The notes: generated by a model from the sequence alone, not told the origin. A stretch of 64,000 bases of DNA from VRUE01 sp963720805 (GCA_963720805.1 CAVRGT010000010.1:248001-312000); one strand, 5' to 3'; counted from the first letter of the stretch, positions 33,236 through 45,510 are shown. Made by a program: numbers and translations.

Positions 33236-33845
33236 CGACTACGACCCGGCGCGGGTCGTCGGCGTCGATCCTAACCCTGCCCGCCGCGATCATGCGGATC
33301 GCCTCCGAGTAGAGCTGGTGCTCGACCGTGTGGATCGCCAGCTCGAGCGCCCCGCGGTCGCGATCGGCGGGCACGCTGACCTCCCGCTGCGCGATCACCG
33401 GCCCGGTGTCGACGCCCTCGTCGACGTAGTGAACAGTGACGCCGGTGACCTCGGCCCCGGCGGCGAGCGCCTGGCCAACCGCGTCGAGTCCGGGAAAGGC
33501 GGGCAGCAGGGCGGGGTGGACGTTGACGATGCGGTTGCGGAAGCGTTGGATGAAGGGCGGGCTGAGCAGCTGCATGTAGCCGGCAAGGACGATCAGGTCG
33601 GCGCCGCGTTCCTCGATCCAGTCGGCCATTGCCGCGTCGCGCTCCTCGCGATCGCCAAAGTCCTCACGCGGGAAGAGACCCACCGCGATCCGCGCCGCCC
33701 GGGCCCGTTCGATCGCCGGCGCCCCGGGCTTGTCCGAGCCGACCCCGACCACCTCGATCCCCTCGCGCATATGCACGCGATCCAAGATCGCCTGCAGATT
33801 TGAGCCGGTTCCCGACGCCAGGACAACAATTTTGAAAGTGCTCAT
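33228..33845 (-). CDS. purN: phosphoribosylglycinamide formyltransferase
   Basis: Formyl-tetrahydrofolate-dependent GAR transformylase of 205 residues. VVLASGTGSNLQAILD binds the phosphate, LAGYMQLLSPPFI and the catalytic Asn-His-Asp set appear as RIVNVHPALLPAFPG and VHYVDEGVDTGPVIAQ. It lies between purF and purH in an operon and overlaps purH. Confidence 0.95.
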
Positions 33846-33851
33846 AAAGGC

Positions 33852-33930
33852 TGATCGTGGTCAAGCAGATCAAGGACGCAGGGAGCGAATCGTGCTTTGC
33901 ACGTGAGCGACCGAGGACGCCGAGATGCGC
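33852..33930. repeat. repeat element C, copy b (intergenic)
   Basis: Inverse-orientation match to the thiE insert: AAGCAGATCAAGGACGCAGG followed by GAGCG, a CGTGC-ttt-GCACG hairpin, and GAGCGACCGAGGACGC. It fills nearly all of the 95-bp gap between the purN start and the purF stop. Confidence 0.8.
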
Positions 33931-33940
33931 AGCGCCACGG

Positions 33941-35377
33941 TCAGCCCGCCGAAATGCCGACCTCCAACGCAAACTTTCCGTTCGCGTCTTCCGGGTCGCC
34001 CAACGGGTAGCGACCGCTGAAGCAGGCGTCGCAGTGATCCTCGGGCGGCGTGCCGATCGCCTCGTAGACGCCGTCGATCGAGAGGTAGGCGAGCGAGTCG
34101 GCGTCGAGCTCGTCGGCGATCTCCTGGACCGTGCGCTTGTGGGCGATCATCTCCTCGCGGGTCGACATGTCGACGCCGTAGTGGCAGGGGTTGCGAATCG
34201 GCGGCGCCGAGATCCGCAGGTGGACCTCGCGGGCGCCTGCGTCGCGCAGCATGCCGACGATCTGCCGCGTCGTGTTGCCGCGCACGATCGAGTCGTCGAC
34301 GACGACGATGCGCCGGCCGGAGACGATCTCGGGCAGCGGGTTGAACTTCAGCCTCAGGCCGTGCTTGCGCAGCTCCTGGCCGGGCTGGATGAAGGTCCGC
34401 GCCACGTAGCGGTTCTTGATCAGGCCGTCGTCGCGCGGCAGCCCCGAGGCGCGGGCGAACCCGGCAGCCGCCGGGTTGCCGGAGTCCGGCACCGAGATCA
34501 CCAGGTCGGCCTCGACCGGCGACTCGCGGTGGAGGATCTCGCCCATCCGCCCGCGCACCTGCTGCAGCACTTTGCCCTCGAGCCGGCTGTCGGGGCGGGA
34601 GAAGTAGATGTGCTCGAAGACGCACATCGCCGGCCGCTCGGCCTTGACCACCTGGCGCGTCTCCAATCCGCGCTCGGTCAGCGAGACCATCTCGCCCGGG
34701 TGCACTTCGCGCATCAGCTCGGCGCCGATGATGTCGAAGGCACAGCTCTCCGAGGCGACGACGAAGCGATCGTCGAGGCGGCCGAGCGAGAGCGGCCGCA
34801 CCCCGTGCGGGTCGCGGAAGGCGACGATCGCGCGCTTGGTCATCACCACGGTCGAGTAGGCGCCCTCCAGCCGCGGCATCACGTCGCAGACCGCGTCCTC
34901 GATCAGCTTGCCGTCGTGGGAGGAGAGCAGCGCCGCGATGATCTCCGAGTCCGAGGTGCCGCGGAAGGCGATGCCGCGCTCCTTCAGCTCGCCCCAGAGC
35001 TCGACCGCGTTGGTCAGGTTGCCGTTGTGGGCCAGCGCCAGCTCGCGGCCGTCGTCGCGCCAGACCGGCTGCGCGTTCTCCCAGGAGCCGCCGCCGGTGG
35101 TCGAGTAGCGCACGTGGCCGATCGCCATGTCGCCCTCCAGCGCCTTCAGCTTCTCCTCGTCGAAGACCTGCGAGACCAGGCCCGAATCGCGCATCGTGGT
35201 GATGTGGCCGCCGACGCAGGTGGCGATCCCGGCCGACTCCTGGCCGCGGTGCTGCAGCGCGTAGAGGCTGAAGTAAGCCAGCCGCGAGACGTCGTGCCCG
35301 GGTGCGTATACGCCGAACACCCCGCATTCCTCGCGCGGGCCTTCGCGGTCTATGAACTGCCCCTGGGGCGGAGTCAA
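33941..35377 (-). CDS. purF: amidophosphoribosyltransferase
   Basis: The committed step of purine synthesis (478 residues). An N-terminal 17-residue propeptide precedes nucleophile Cys18 (REECGVFGVY), so it is the self-processing type. The glutaminase domain follows (HNGNLTNAVELW), then the PRPP site IVVVDDSIVRGNTT. Cysteines in ERPAMCVFEH, NPCHYG and DHCDACFSG are placed as in the Fe-S-containing Bacillus-type enzyme. The start is TTG (LTPPQGQF); the frame stays open upstream but is unlike the family. First gene of the purF-purN-purH run. Confidence 0.93.
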   Translation of the reverse strand: MTPPQGQFIDREGPREECGVFGVYAPGHDVSRLAYFSLYALQHRGQESAGIATCVGGHITTMRDSGLVSQVFDEEKLKALEGDMAIGHVRYSTTGGGSWENAQPVWRDDGRELALAHNGNLTNAVELWGELKERGIAFRGTSDSEIIAALLSSHDGKLIEDAVCDVMPRLEGAYSTVVMTKRAIVAFRDPHGVRPLSLGRLDDRFVVASESCAFDIIGAELMREVHPGEMVSLTERGLETRQVVKAERPAMCVFEHIYFSRPDSRLEGKVLQQVRGRMGEILHRESPVEADLVISVPDSGNPAAAGFARASGLPRDDGLIKNRYVARTFIQPGQELRKHGLRLKFNPLPEIVSGRRIVVVDDSIVRGNTTRQIVGMLRDAGAREVHLRISAPPIRNPCHYGVDMSTREEMIAHKRTVQEIADELDADSLAYLSIDGVYEAIGTPPEDHCDACFSGRYPLGDPEDANGKFALEVGISAG

Positions 35378-35476
35378 GCGCGCTTTCCTCGCGGTTGGGG
35401 AAGGACGTGACGCGCAGGCAGACTGCCTACCCGGGCAGGGTAGCAACGGCGGTCGGGCGGCAAGTCGGCGGCGGAA

Positions 35477-35493
35477 GGCCGCGATTTGCGGCC
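35477..35493. terminator. short GC hairpin after secreted-protein gene
   Basis: Perfect GGCCGC/GCGGCC stem around GATTT, 13 bp past the stop of the minus-strand secreted-protein gene and before purF. No T run follows, so it may act only weakly. Confidence 0.4.
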
Positions 35494-35505
35494 GTTGCGG
35501 CGGCG

Positions 35506-36510
35506 TTAGTGGTGGGGAGTCTCCTGGCCCTTGAGGTGGATGCCGACCACGCGGTCCGTCACCCGACCCGCGAGGTCGGTTGTCCGCGCCGTGATCGTCC
35601 CTTTCAGGGACTTGCCTGGCGGGATGCGCCCGAGCCTGCGCTTCACCGACTTGGGCAGCTTGACGTTGAAGCGAGCGACCTGGCCCGGCTTCACCGTCTG
35701 GGTCCCGCCGGAGAGCCCGACGATCAGGCCGACTAGTTTGCCGTGGCCCGGGTTCAGCTTCGAGATGTGGACGAGGCCTTTCTGCCGCAGCCTCCAGCTC
35801 ACCTGACCAAAGACCTGGACCGAGCCGGCTTCGCTGGCGCTGACCAACACGAGCACCGAGCGCTTGAGCGCGATCGGGAAGGTTTCCAGCGTGATCGTCG
35901 GACACGGTCCCTGGTAGGCGCCGCTCTGCGGGCACTTGTCCTGGGTCTCGTCGCCGTAGCCGTCGCCGTCGCGATCGGGCTCGATCACGGCGACCAGCGC
36001 CACGCGGAGCTGGGTTGAGGCGATGAAGGTGTGGCTCGAGCCGACGCCGACGCTGCCGTTGTAGGCCCAGGTGTGGTCACCTTCGTTGCCAGTGAAGCAG
36101 TAGACAGGACTGTCGACTTCGATGCCGACCGGGCCGAAGCGGTCACCGACTTGGACTGGAATCCGGGTCGAGAAGATGTTGAGGCCCTGGTTGACGGTCT
36201 CCTCGTTGCTCTCGCCGACAACTTGAAACGAGCCGGGCTCAGCGGTTGGCCGGAAAGCGGCCATCCGCTCGAAGACCGGCCCCGAGAAAGCCGAGTTGAC
36301 CTTCCAGGACGTGATCACCCCGCCGGTCGGGGTCGCCAGCGGCAGGGTTCCACCGGACGTACGCGCCTCCGGGACCAGGCTGTACGGGCCTTCGGCGACA
36401 TTGGCGGCACACTCGTCACCGATTTCGATCGAGGCTGAGGCCGCCGCCGCGCCGATCAACGCCGCCGTCATCAGGACCCCCAAAACACCCGCACAGCGCA
36501 GCGACCGCAT
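35506..36510 (-). CDS. secreted protein with one TSP type-3 repeat
   Basis: A 334-residue exported protein with a clear signal peptide (GVLGVLMTAALIGAAAASAS). The middle shows the calcium-binding unit DRDGDGYGDETQDKCP near residue 185, and the C-terminal region is Lys/Arg-rich beta structure (RFNVKLPKSVKRRLGRIPPG). The domain before the repeat has the same GVITSWKVN / TFIAST-type motifs as the two modules of the larger protein at 5.6-7.3 kb, so the two are paralogues. Role unknown. Confidence 0.75.
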   Translation of the reverse strand: MRSLRCAGVLGVLMTAALIGAAAASASIEIGDECAANVAEGPYSLVPEARTSGGTLPLATPTGGVITSWKVNSAFSGPVFERMAAFRPTAEPGSFQVVGESNEETVNQGLNIFSTRIPVQVGDRFGPVGIEVDSPVYCFTGNEGDHTWAYNGSVGVGSSHTFIASTQLRVALVAVIEPDRDGDGYGDETQDKCPQSGAYQGPCPTITLETFPIALKRSVLVLVSASEAGSVQVFGQVSWRLRQKGLVHISKLNPGHGKLVGLIVGLSGGTQTVKPGQVARFNVKLPKSVKRRLGRIPPGKSLKGTITARTTDLAGRVTDRVVGIHLKGQETPHH

Positions 36511-36555
36511 CTGCTTCCTCCCCGCTTGGACGACGACCGCTGGAAGGTTAGACGG

Positions 36556-37188
36556 CTAAGGCGATGCCGGCGAGCCCTCGAGCAGCCGGTCCAATGCCTT
36601 TCCAAGCCCGCCGATCGCCGAGTCGAGCGGCTCCTGGCTGCCCGCGGCGCGCATCCGCAGCAGGGCGCCCTCGACCGTGGAGACGACCAGGCCGGCGAAG
36701 GTCTCGGCGTCCCTGGCGTTGACTCCTTCGTCGCGGAGAGCCGCGGCGATCGGGCCTTCCCAACTCTGGAAGGCGGCGGTGGCAACGGCAGCAAGTTCGG
36801 GGTCCTCGGGGCGGGCCAGGGCCGCCGCGGCAACAGGACAGCCGATCCTCTCCGGGTGGTCCTTGGCGCGGCGGCGGAAGATCTCACCGAACATCGTCAG
36901 CGTCTGCTTCAGCCCGCGCTCCTCCAGCGAGCGCTCGATCAGGTCGCGGATCGTCGTGCCCTCGAGCTCGGCCGCCTCGCGGGCGAGTTGGACCTTGCCG
37001 CCGGGGAAGTGGTGGTAGATCGAGCCGCGCGGCGCCTCGCCGCGCTCGGCCACGTCGCGCAGCTCCATGCCGGCGTAGCCCTTCTCGGCGAGCAGCTGGC
37101 GGGCGCCTTTAAGCAGCAGCGCGCGGCCGTCGCGGCGCTTGCTCTCCCTCGGCTCCCCATCGGCGATTCTCGCTATGCCCACGGTCAT
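36556..37188 (-). CDS. TetR-family repressor (LmrA/YxaF-like)
   Basis: A 210-residue regulator. N-terminal HTH: RQLLAEKGYAGMELRDVAER followed by GSIYHHFPGGK. The ligand domain contains CPVAAAALARPEDPELA, typical of the YxaF/LmrA subgroup that controls multidrug exporters. The divergent efflux gene starts 18 bp away, and a perfect 11-bp inverted repeat covers both starts. Confidence 0.9.
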   Translation of the reverse strand: MTVGIARIADGEPRESKRRDGRALLLKGARQLLAEKGYAGMELRDVAERGEAPRGSIYHHFPGGKVQLAREAAELEGTTIRDLIERSLEERGLKQTLTMFGEIFRRRAKDHPERIGCPVAAAALARPEDPELAAVATAAFQSWEGPIAAALRDEGVNARDAETFAGLVVSTVEGALLRMRAAGSQEPLDSAIGGLGKALDRLLEGSPASP

Positions 37189-37220
37189 AGTCTATAGTCC
37201 GGCCCGATGTATGACCGTGG
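37179..37220. promoter_or_regulatory. shared operator between TetR and efflux genes
   Basis: CCACGGTCATA and TATGACCGTGG form a perfect inverted repeat with 20 bases between, which include a CTATAG dyad. Both divergent start codons lie in this 42-bp block, so a bound TetR dimer would block both genes. Confidence 0.75.
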
Positions 37221-38622
37221 TCATAGAGGGATCGTGGCGATCGCCTGTGCGGGTGCCTTCCTCGCCTTCCTCGACGCGACGATCGTCAACATCGCCTTCC
37301 CTGACATCTCGCGCTCTTTTGCGGGCTCGGGGCGGGATGCGCTTTCCTGGGTGCTCGACGGCTACTTCGTCGTCATCGCGGCGCTCTTGGTGCCGGCCGG
37401 TGGGCTGGCCGATCGCTTTGGCCACAAGCGGATCTTCCTGCTCGGCGTCAGCGGTTTTACCGCCGCCAGCCTGCTCTGCGCCCTGGCACCCTCGCTCGGC
37501 TTCCTGATCGCTTTCCGCGTCGTCCAGGGCATCGGCGCGGCGATGATCGCGCCGACCTCGCTGGCGCTGGTCCTCGACGCCTTTCCCCCGGAGCGCCGCG
37601 CCGCGGGGGTCGGCATCTGGGGCGCGGCCGCGGCGGCCGCGGCGGCGGTGGGCCCGACCCTCGGCGGTGCCCTGGTCGAGCTCTACGACTGGCGCCTGGT
37701 CTTCCTCGTCAACCTGCCGTTGGGCGCGGCCGTGGTGTGGTTCGGCGCCAAGGCGCTGCGCGAGCGCCCCCAGCTCGACAGCCGCCTGCCCGACCTGCCC
37801 GGCGCCCTGATGTTGGCGCTGAGCCTCGCCCTTGTCACGCTTGGAATCGTCGAGGGCAATGACTGGGGCTGGACCGCGGCCGCGACGCTCGGCTGCTTCG
37901 CCACCTCCGCCCTTCTGCTCGCCGGGATGATCTGGCGCAGCCGCGGTCACCCGCGCCCAATCATCGAGCCGGAGCTCTTCCGCCACGGCTCCTTCCGCGT
38001 CGGCAACCTCGGCACCCTGCTCTTCGCCGCCGCCTTCTTCTCGCTGATCCTCGGCAACGTCGTCTTCCTCACCTCGATCTGGGGCTACACCGTGCTCCAG
38101 GCCGGCGCCGCCACGCTGCCCGGGCCGACGCTCTCGACGATCGTCGCCGGCCCCGCCGGCAAGCTCGCCGACCGCTTTGGCCACCGCGCCGTGATCGTCC
38201 CCGGCACCCTCTTCTTCGCCGCCGGCGTGATGGTGCTGCGCTCGGCCGGCGCCACCCCCGACTGGCTCGGCCTCTGGCTGCCCGGCGCCTGCCTCACCGG
38301 CATCGGTATCGGCCTCGCCTTCCCGACCCTCGGCGCTGCCTCCGTGCGCGACATCCCCGACGACCGCTTCGCCACCGCCAGCGCCGTCAACGCCGCCTTC
38401 CGCCAGGTCGGCGCCGTCCTCGGCACCGCCATCCTCGTCGCCATAGTCGGCGAACCGGCAACCCTGCAGGCCGCCCTCAACGTCTCCAACGACGCCTACC
38501 TCTTCTCCGCGATCGCCGCCCTGGTTTCGGGTGTCGTCGTGCTTGCGCTGCGTCCCCTCGTTCAGGCCGGTGACTCGCCATCCGAGACCGAAACGCCCGA
38601 GGAGCTGAGCGCAACCGTTTAA
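37207..38622 (+). CDS. DHA2-type MFS drug exporter (14 segments)
   Basis: A 471-residue major facilitator protein. DATIVNIAFPDI in helix 1, motif A GGLADRFGHKRIF between helices 2 and 3, and GIGAAMIAPTSLA are DHA2 features; about 14 hydrophobic segments can be counted. Proton-coupled export of drugs or metabolites is the likely job, under control of the divergent TetR gene. Its stop overlaps the convergent ATPase gene by 4 bp. Confidence 0.9.
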   Translation: MYDRGHRGIVAIACAGAFLAFLDATIVNIAFPDISRSFAGSGRDALSWVLDGYFVVIAALLVPAGGLADRFGHKRIFLLGVSGFTAASLLCALAPSLGFLIAFRVVQGIGAAMIAPTSLALVLDAFPPERRAAGVGIWGAAAAAAAAVGPTLGGALVELYDWRLVFLVNLPLGAAVVWFGAKALRERPQLDSRLPDLPGALMLALSLALVTLGIVEGNDWGWTAAATLGCFATSALLLAGMIWRSRGHPRPIIEPELFRHGSFRVGNLGTLLFAAAFFSLILGNVVFLTSIWGYTVLQAGAATLPGPTLSTIVAGPAGKLADRFGHRAVIVPGTLFFAAGVMVLRSAGATPDWLGLWLPGACLTGIGIGLAFPTLGAASVRDIPDDRFATASAVNAAFRQVGAVLGTAILVAIVGEPATLQAALNVSNDAYLFSAIAALVSGVVVLALRPLVQAGDSPSETETPEELSATV

Positions 38623-39869
38623 GGGCCCAGCGCTCCGATCGGGATGACGTGGACCCCGTCCTCCCGCTTGTAGCCATAACCGCTGCCGATGATCACACCG
38701 AGCGCTGCCGGGGGGCCGCATCTGTCGGTGTCGATCCGCTTGACGAACTTCCGTAGGCTGGCCGCGGCTTCGTCAACCTGGTTGAAGCCGAGCTTGACCT
38801 CGAAGGCCGCCCAACGGCCGTCACGGGCTTCGATGATCGCGTCGACCTCCAGTCCGTCGCTGTCGCGGTAGTGGAGCACCTCCGCGTCGGCGGCCTGGGC
38901 GTACACGCGGAGGTCGCGGATCACCATCGACTCGAAGAGGAGGCCGAGGGCGTTCAAGTCTCGAATTAGGCGCTCCGGCCCACTGCCCATCGCTGCCACG
39001 GCGAGCGATGGGTCGACGAAGTGGAGCTTCGATGCCTTGCGCAGGGTGTGTGTGGTCCTCAGGTGGACGCCCCAGGCCGGCTGATCCTCGACCACCATCA
39101 GCTGTCTCAGCGCGTTGAGGTATTCGTCAACCGTTTCGGACTTCAGCGGTCCATCGACTCCCCCCGCATCGCGCGCGAGTGTGGTGATTGCTGTTTGGGT
39201 AGAGACGTTGCGCCCGACACTGCGCAGCAGGCGGCCGACCTTGACTGGATCACGCCGTGCTCCGCTGACCTCGCTGATGTCGACTCGCCGGATCTCCTCG
39301 AGGTAGCGCCGGCCGGCGGTGAGCGCCTGCTCCCTGGTTTTCTGCAGGTAGCCCGGCCAGCCACCAATAGAGATCTCATCGGCGATCTCCATCAGCGTCA
39401 ATTTTGCCTCGGGAGTGCCCTCTTTCTCGCCTTCCAGCAGTCGACCGAGCGAGATGCGTCCCGTGCTCAGGCCCTTCTCGAAAAGGCTCATCGGCCGCAT
39501 GCGAAGGCGGGTTAGCCGCCCGGCGCCGGAGTGGCGGGTGATGTCGTCCGCGGGCACGGCCGACCCGGTGAGGATGAACTGGCCCGCCTCGCCGCGGTCG
39601 TCGATCGCCCGCCGCACGTGGTTCCAGATCATCGGCTCCAACTGCCACTCATCGATCAGCCTGGGGGTGGGCCCATCGAGGATGAGCGCAGGTTCAAGAG
39701 CGGCTGTCTCGCGAGCTTTGGGGTCGACGTCGAGACGAACTTCGCTGGTGGCTGCGTGCTGTGCAGTCATGGTCTTTCCACACGCCTTCGGACCCTCGAT
39801 AACGGCGGCCCCTATGGCCGAAAGATCGTCAGAGAGCTCCTTGTCCACGATCCGCTCTAGATAGGCCAT
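38619..39869 (-). CDS. ATP-binding protein, AAA_14 / DUF4143 family
   Basis: A 416-residue protein. The P-loop is VIEGPKACGKTMTAQ, the Walker B-like region LIDEWQLEP, and a sensor-like FILTGSAVP follows. The C-terminal DUF4143 domain holds YRDSDGLEVDAII...FEVKLG, a PD-(D/E)xK-like nuclease pattern common to the family. Biological role is not established; these genes are scattered by transfer and often counted among defence or mobile-element genes. An AT-rich promoter, out of keeping with the genome, precedes it, supporting acquisition. Confidence 0.8.
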   Translation of the reverse strand: MAYLERIVDKELSDDLSAIGAAVIEGPKACGKTMTAQHAATSEVRLDVDPKARETAALEPALILDGPTPRLIDEWQLEPMIWNHVRRAIDDRGEAGQFILTGSAVPADDITRHSGAGRLTRLRMRPMSLFEKGLSTGRISLGRLLEGEKEGTPEAKLTLMEIADEISIGGWPGYLQKTREQALTAGRRYLEEIRRVDISEVSGARRDPVKVGRLLRSVGRNVSTQTAITTLARDAGGVDGPLKSETVDEYLNALRQLMVVEDQPAWGVHLRTTHTLRKASKLHFVDPSLAVAAMGSGPERLIRDLNALGLLFESMVIRDLRVYAQAADAEVLHYRDSDGLEVDAIIEARDGRWAAFEVKLGFNQVDEAAASLRKFVKRIDTDRCGPPAALGVIIGSGYGYKREDGVHVIPIGALGP

Positions 39870-39993
39870 ATCAGCAGTATAGCGGATAAAATAGAAGATC
39901 TACAGAGGGAAAAATATAAGCATTATAAGGAAGAAAATATAAGGATTTTGACCGGGAGAATATCCCGCTTTCAACCGGGAGAATGTTCGCGAA
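39870..39993 (-). promoter_or_regulatory. AT-rich promoter region of the DUF4143 gene
   Basis: AT-rich gap between the ATPase start and the purL stop. AAATATAAG occurs twice (in AAAAATATAAGCATT and GAAAATATAAGGATT), and CCGGGAGAAT occurs twice, one with its complement TCCC forming a small dyad. Likely promoter plus operator repeats; which protein binds is unknown. Confidence 0.55.
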
Positions 39994-42862
<2,869 letters not shown>

Positions 42863-42863
<1 letters not shown>

Positions 42864-43099
42864 CAGGCGGCGCCGTCTAGCTGCTCGATCTCGTAGTCCT
42901 CGATCAGCGGGTTGGCGAGCAGCTTCTCGCAGAGCTCGCCGAGCCGCTCCGGGTCCTCGACGTCCAGCTCGACCATGCGGCCGACGTGAACGTGCTCGAT
43001 GCCCTCGAAGCCGAGCGCCGGCAGCGCCCGCTCGACCGCCTTGCCCTGAGGGTCGAGGATCCCCTCCTTGGGGCGGATCAAGACCCGCGCCCGCGGCAC
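42863..43099 (-). CDS. purS: FGAM synthase small subunit
   Basis: A 78-residue PurS, which bridges PurL and PurQ. ARVLIRPKEGILDPQGKAVE and GRMVELDVED are the family motifs. The GTG start overlaps the purC stop by one base, and its stop overlaps the purQ start. Too short for some gene callers. Confidence 0.9.
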
Positions 43100-43947
43100 T
43101 AGAAGGACAGCTCCGTGATCCGCTCGTAGGCTTCGACGTACTTGGCCCGCGTCTGCTCGACCACGTCGGGCGGAATCTCGGGGGCCGGCGGGGTCTTGTC
43201 CCAGCCGCTCTCGGTTGCCCAGTCGCGCACGTACTGCTTGTCGAAGGACGGCTGTGTCTTGCCCGGTTCGTAGCGGTCGGCCGGCCAGAAACGCGAGGAA
43301 TCGGGCGTCAGCACCTCGTCGGCGAGGACGATCTCGGCGCCGGCGTGGCGGCCGAACTCGAACTTGGTGTCGGCGAGGATGATCCCGCGCTCGGCCGCGT
43401 GTTCGGCACCGCGGCTGTAGACCTCGATCGAGATCCGCCGCAGCTCCTCCAGCAGCGCCCGGTCGCCGACGATCTCGGCGGCGCGGTCGAAGTCGACGTT
43501 CTCGTCGTGGTCGCCGATCTCGGCCTTGGTCGCCGGGGTGAAGATCGGCTCCGGCAGCTTGTCGGACTCGAGCAGGTTGGGCGGCAGCTCGATCCCGCAG
43601 ACAGCGCCGCCGTTCTTGTATTCCTTCCAGCCTGAGCCGGAGAGATAGCCGCGCACGACGCACTCGACCGGGTACATCTCCAGTCGCCGCACCCGCATCG
43701 CCCGTTCCGCCACCTCTTCCGGCACGTCGGCCGAGATGAAGTGGTTGGGGACGATGTCGCCGGTCAGCTCGAACCAGAATTCCGAAATCCGGTTGAGCAC
43801 CTTGCCCTTGTCGGTGATCGCCGTCGGCATCACGATGTCGTAGATCGAAATCCGGTCGGAGGCGACCATCAGCAGGTCGTCCTCCCACTCATAGATCTCG
43901 CGGACCTTGCCTGAGGAGTGGAGCTTCAAGTCGGTAAGAGGTGGCAT
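43099..43947 (-). CDS. purC: SAICAR synthetase
   Basis: A 282-residue enzyme joining aspartate to CAIR. SSGKVREIYEWEDDLLMVAS at the N-terminus, VVRGYLSGSGWKEY, ILADTKFEFG and DEVLTPDSSRFWP. The start MPPLTDLKLHSSGKVRE follows the family. First gene of the purC-purS-purQ-purL operon; a large palindrome lies upstream. Confidence 0.95.
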   Translation of the reverse strand: MPPLTDLKLHSSGKVREIYEWEDDLLMVASDRISIYDIVMPTAITDKGKVLNRISEFWFELTGDIVPNHFISADVPEEVAERAMRVRRLEMYPVECVVRGYLSGSGWKEYKNGGAVCGIELPPNLLESDKLPEPIFTPATKAEIGDHDENVDFDRAAEIVGDRALLEELRRISIEVYSRGAEHAAERGIILADTKFEFGRHAGAEIVLADEVLTPDSSRFWPADRYEPGKTQPSFDKQYVRDWATESGWDKTPPAPEIPPDVVEQTRAKYVEAYERITELSF

Positions 43948-43976
43948 TGGCGCGATGCTAGCGGGGAGCGAGGCGG

Positions 43977-44102
43977 GGAGGGGTCGGGGGGTCTCTCCCG
44001 CGGCGCTGGGTTTTTCGCCTGAGGAGTTGGAGGGCCGTCCGAGGGATGTCAGTGGGGCGAAAAAGAGGACGCCGCTTGCGGGAGAGACCCCCCGACCCCT
44101 CC
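43977..44102. repeat. 126-bp inverted repeat E1 between purC and P450 gene
   Basis: The outer 25-bp arms are perfectly complementary (inner part TCGGGGGGTCTCTCCCGC / GCGGGAGAGACCCCCCGA). A second pairing TTTTTCGCC/GGCGAAAAA lies inside, and about 35 bases form the loop. It fills the gap between divergent promoters. Its outer arm resembles that of the hairpin at 50.9 kb (GTCGGGGG, then TCTCTCCC or TCCCTCCC). Confidence 0.85.
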
Positions 44103-44124
44103 AGGTCTGCGATCCTTCGAGATC

Positions 44125-45456
44125 GTGAGCCTGCCCCCGGAACCGAAGAGTTCGCCCTTGGTACAGACCTTGCGCTGGAGCTTTAGACCACTCCCCTTCA
44201 TGCAGGAGAACCGGGAGCGCTACGGGGACAACTTCAGCGTCAAGTTCCTCACCTTCGAGCGGCCGATGGTGATGATTTCGGATCCGGCGGCGATCAAGGC
44301 GCTTTACATGGAGCGCTCGCATGGGCTGCCTCCGGGTCGCGAGATCATCCTCACCCCGATCGTCGGCGCCCGCTCGCTGCTGGTCACCGAAGGCGCCGAT
44401 CATCTCGCCCACCGCAAGGTGATGCTGCCGCCCTTCCACGGCGAGCGGATGCGCTCCTACGAGCCCCTGGTCGAGGAGATCGTCGACCGCGAGATCGACT
44501 CCTGGCCGCTCGGCGAGAAGTTCCCGATCCACCCGCGGATGCAGGCGATAACGCTCGAGGTGATCCTCAAGGTCGTCTTCGGCGTCGCCGACGGCCCCCG
44601 CTTCGAGCGCCTGCGCACCGTCCTTACCCAGGTGCTGGAGGAGACCGCATCGCCGGTTGCACAGCTGAGCGGGCTGGCCTCGCGCCGCTTTGGCGGCCGC
44701 GGACCCTGGGCGAAGTTCGAAAAGCAGCTGAAGCTGGCCGACGAGCTGCTCTACGCCGAGATCGCCGAGCACCGTGATCGCGGCGACTACGAGGAGCGCG
44801 AGGACATCCTCTCGCTGCTGATGCAGGCGCGTTTCGAGGACGGCTCGGAGATGAGCGATACCGATCTGCGCGACCAGCTGATGACGATGCTGCTCGCCGG
44901 CCACGAGACCACCGCCACCGCTCTGGCTTGGACTTTCGACCTGCTGCTGCGCCACGCCGGGCCAAGGCAGCGCCTGCAGGACTCGCTTGAGGCGGGCGAG
45001 GAGGACTACCTGCGCGCCGTGATCAGCGAGTCGCTGCGCCTGCGCCCGGTCGTGCCGCTGGCCGGCCGCCGGCTCAGCGTCGACCTCGAGACCGAGAACC
45101 TGCAGCTCCCCGCGGGCACCGACGTGACCCCGGCGATCTGGCTCACCCACACCCGCGCCGACTCCTACCCGGAGCCCTTCGCATTCCGCCCCGAGCGCTT
45201 CCTCGAGGATCCACCCGACACCTACGCCTGGATCCCCTTCGGCGGCGGCATCCGCCGCTGCATCGGCGCCGCTTTCGCCGAGTTCGAGATGCGGATTGCC
45301 CTGCGCGAGGTGCTGAGCCGCTGCGAGCTGCACAAGGCCAGCCCGGCGCCGGAGAAGATCGGCCGCCGCAACATCACCCTCTCGCCTCGCGCCGGCACCC
45401 CGGTCCTCGTCACCGCTCGCCATCCGGCGCGCGAGCGCGACCTGGTTCCGGCCTAG
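44125..45456 (+). CDS. cytochrome P450
   Basis: A 443-residue soluble P450 (no membrane anchor). I-helix oxygen site AGHETT (258-263), K-helix ExxR in ESLRLRP (Glu302-Arg305), and heme ligand Cys379 in PFGGGIRRCIG. The E-R-R region FRPERFL is present. Substrate unknown. No ferredoxin gene is adjacent, so redox partners must come from elsewhere. The start is GTG. Confidence 0.92.
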   Translation: MSLPPEPKSSPLVQTLRWSFRPLPFMQENRERYGDNFSVKFLTFERPMVMISDPAAIKALYMERSHGLPPGREIILTPIVGARSLLVTEGADHLAHRKVMLPPFHGERMRSYEPLVEEIVDREIDSWPLGEKFPIHPRMQAITLEVILKVVFGVADGPRFERLRTVLTQVLEETASPVAQLSGLASRRFGGRGPWAKFEKQLKLADELLYAEIAEHRDRGDYEEREDILSLLMQARFEDGSEMSDTDLRDQLMTMLLAGHETTATALAWTFDLLLRHAGPRQRLQDSLEAGEEDYLRAVISESLRLRPVVPLAGRRLSVDLETENLQLPAGTDVTPAIWLTHTRADSYPEPFAFRPERFLEDPPDTYAWIPFGGGIRRCIGAAFAEFEMRIALREVLSRCELHKASPAPEKIGRRNITLSPRAGTPVLVTARHPARERDLVPA

Positions 45457-45510
45457 CCCGGCCAGGCTGTCGCCCTCGACAGGCGCCCGCCGTCAGGGCA
45501 TGATCAGGCC

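Noticed and set aside
33870..35410. Long frames over purF on both strands
   Set aside because: They are shadow frames of purF in high-GC DNA; only the purF frame has family motifs and normal length.
43109..45423. Single giant minus-strand frame joining purC to the region opposite the P450 gene
   Set aside because: The upstream part is antisense to the P450 gene and passes through palindrome E1; purC starts at the ATG at 43947.
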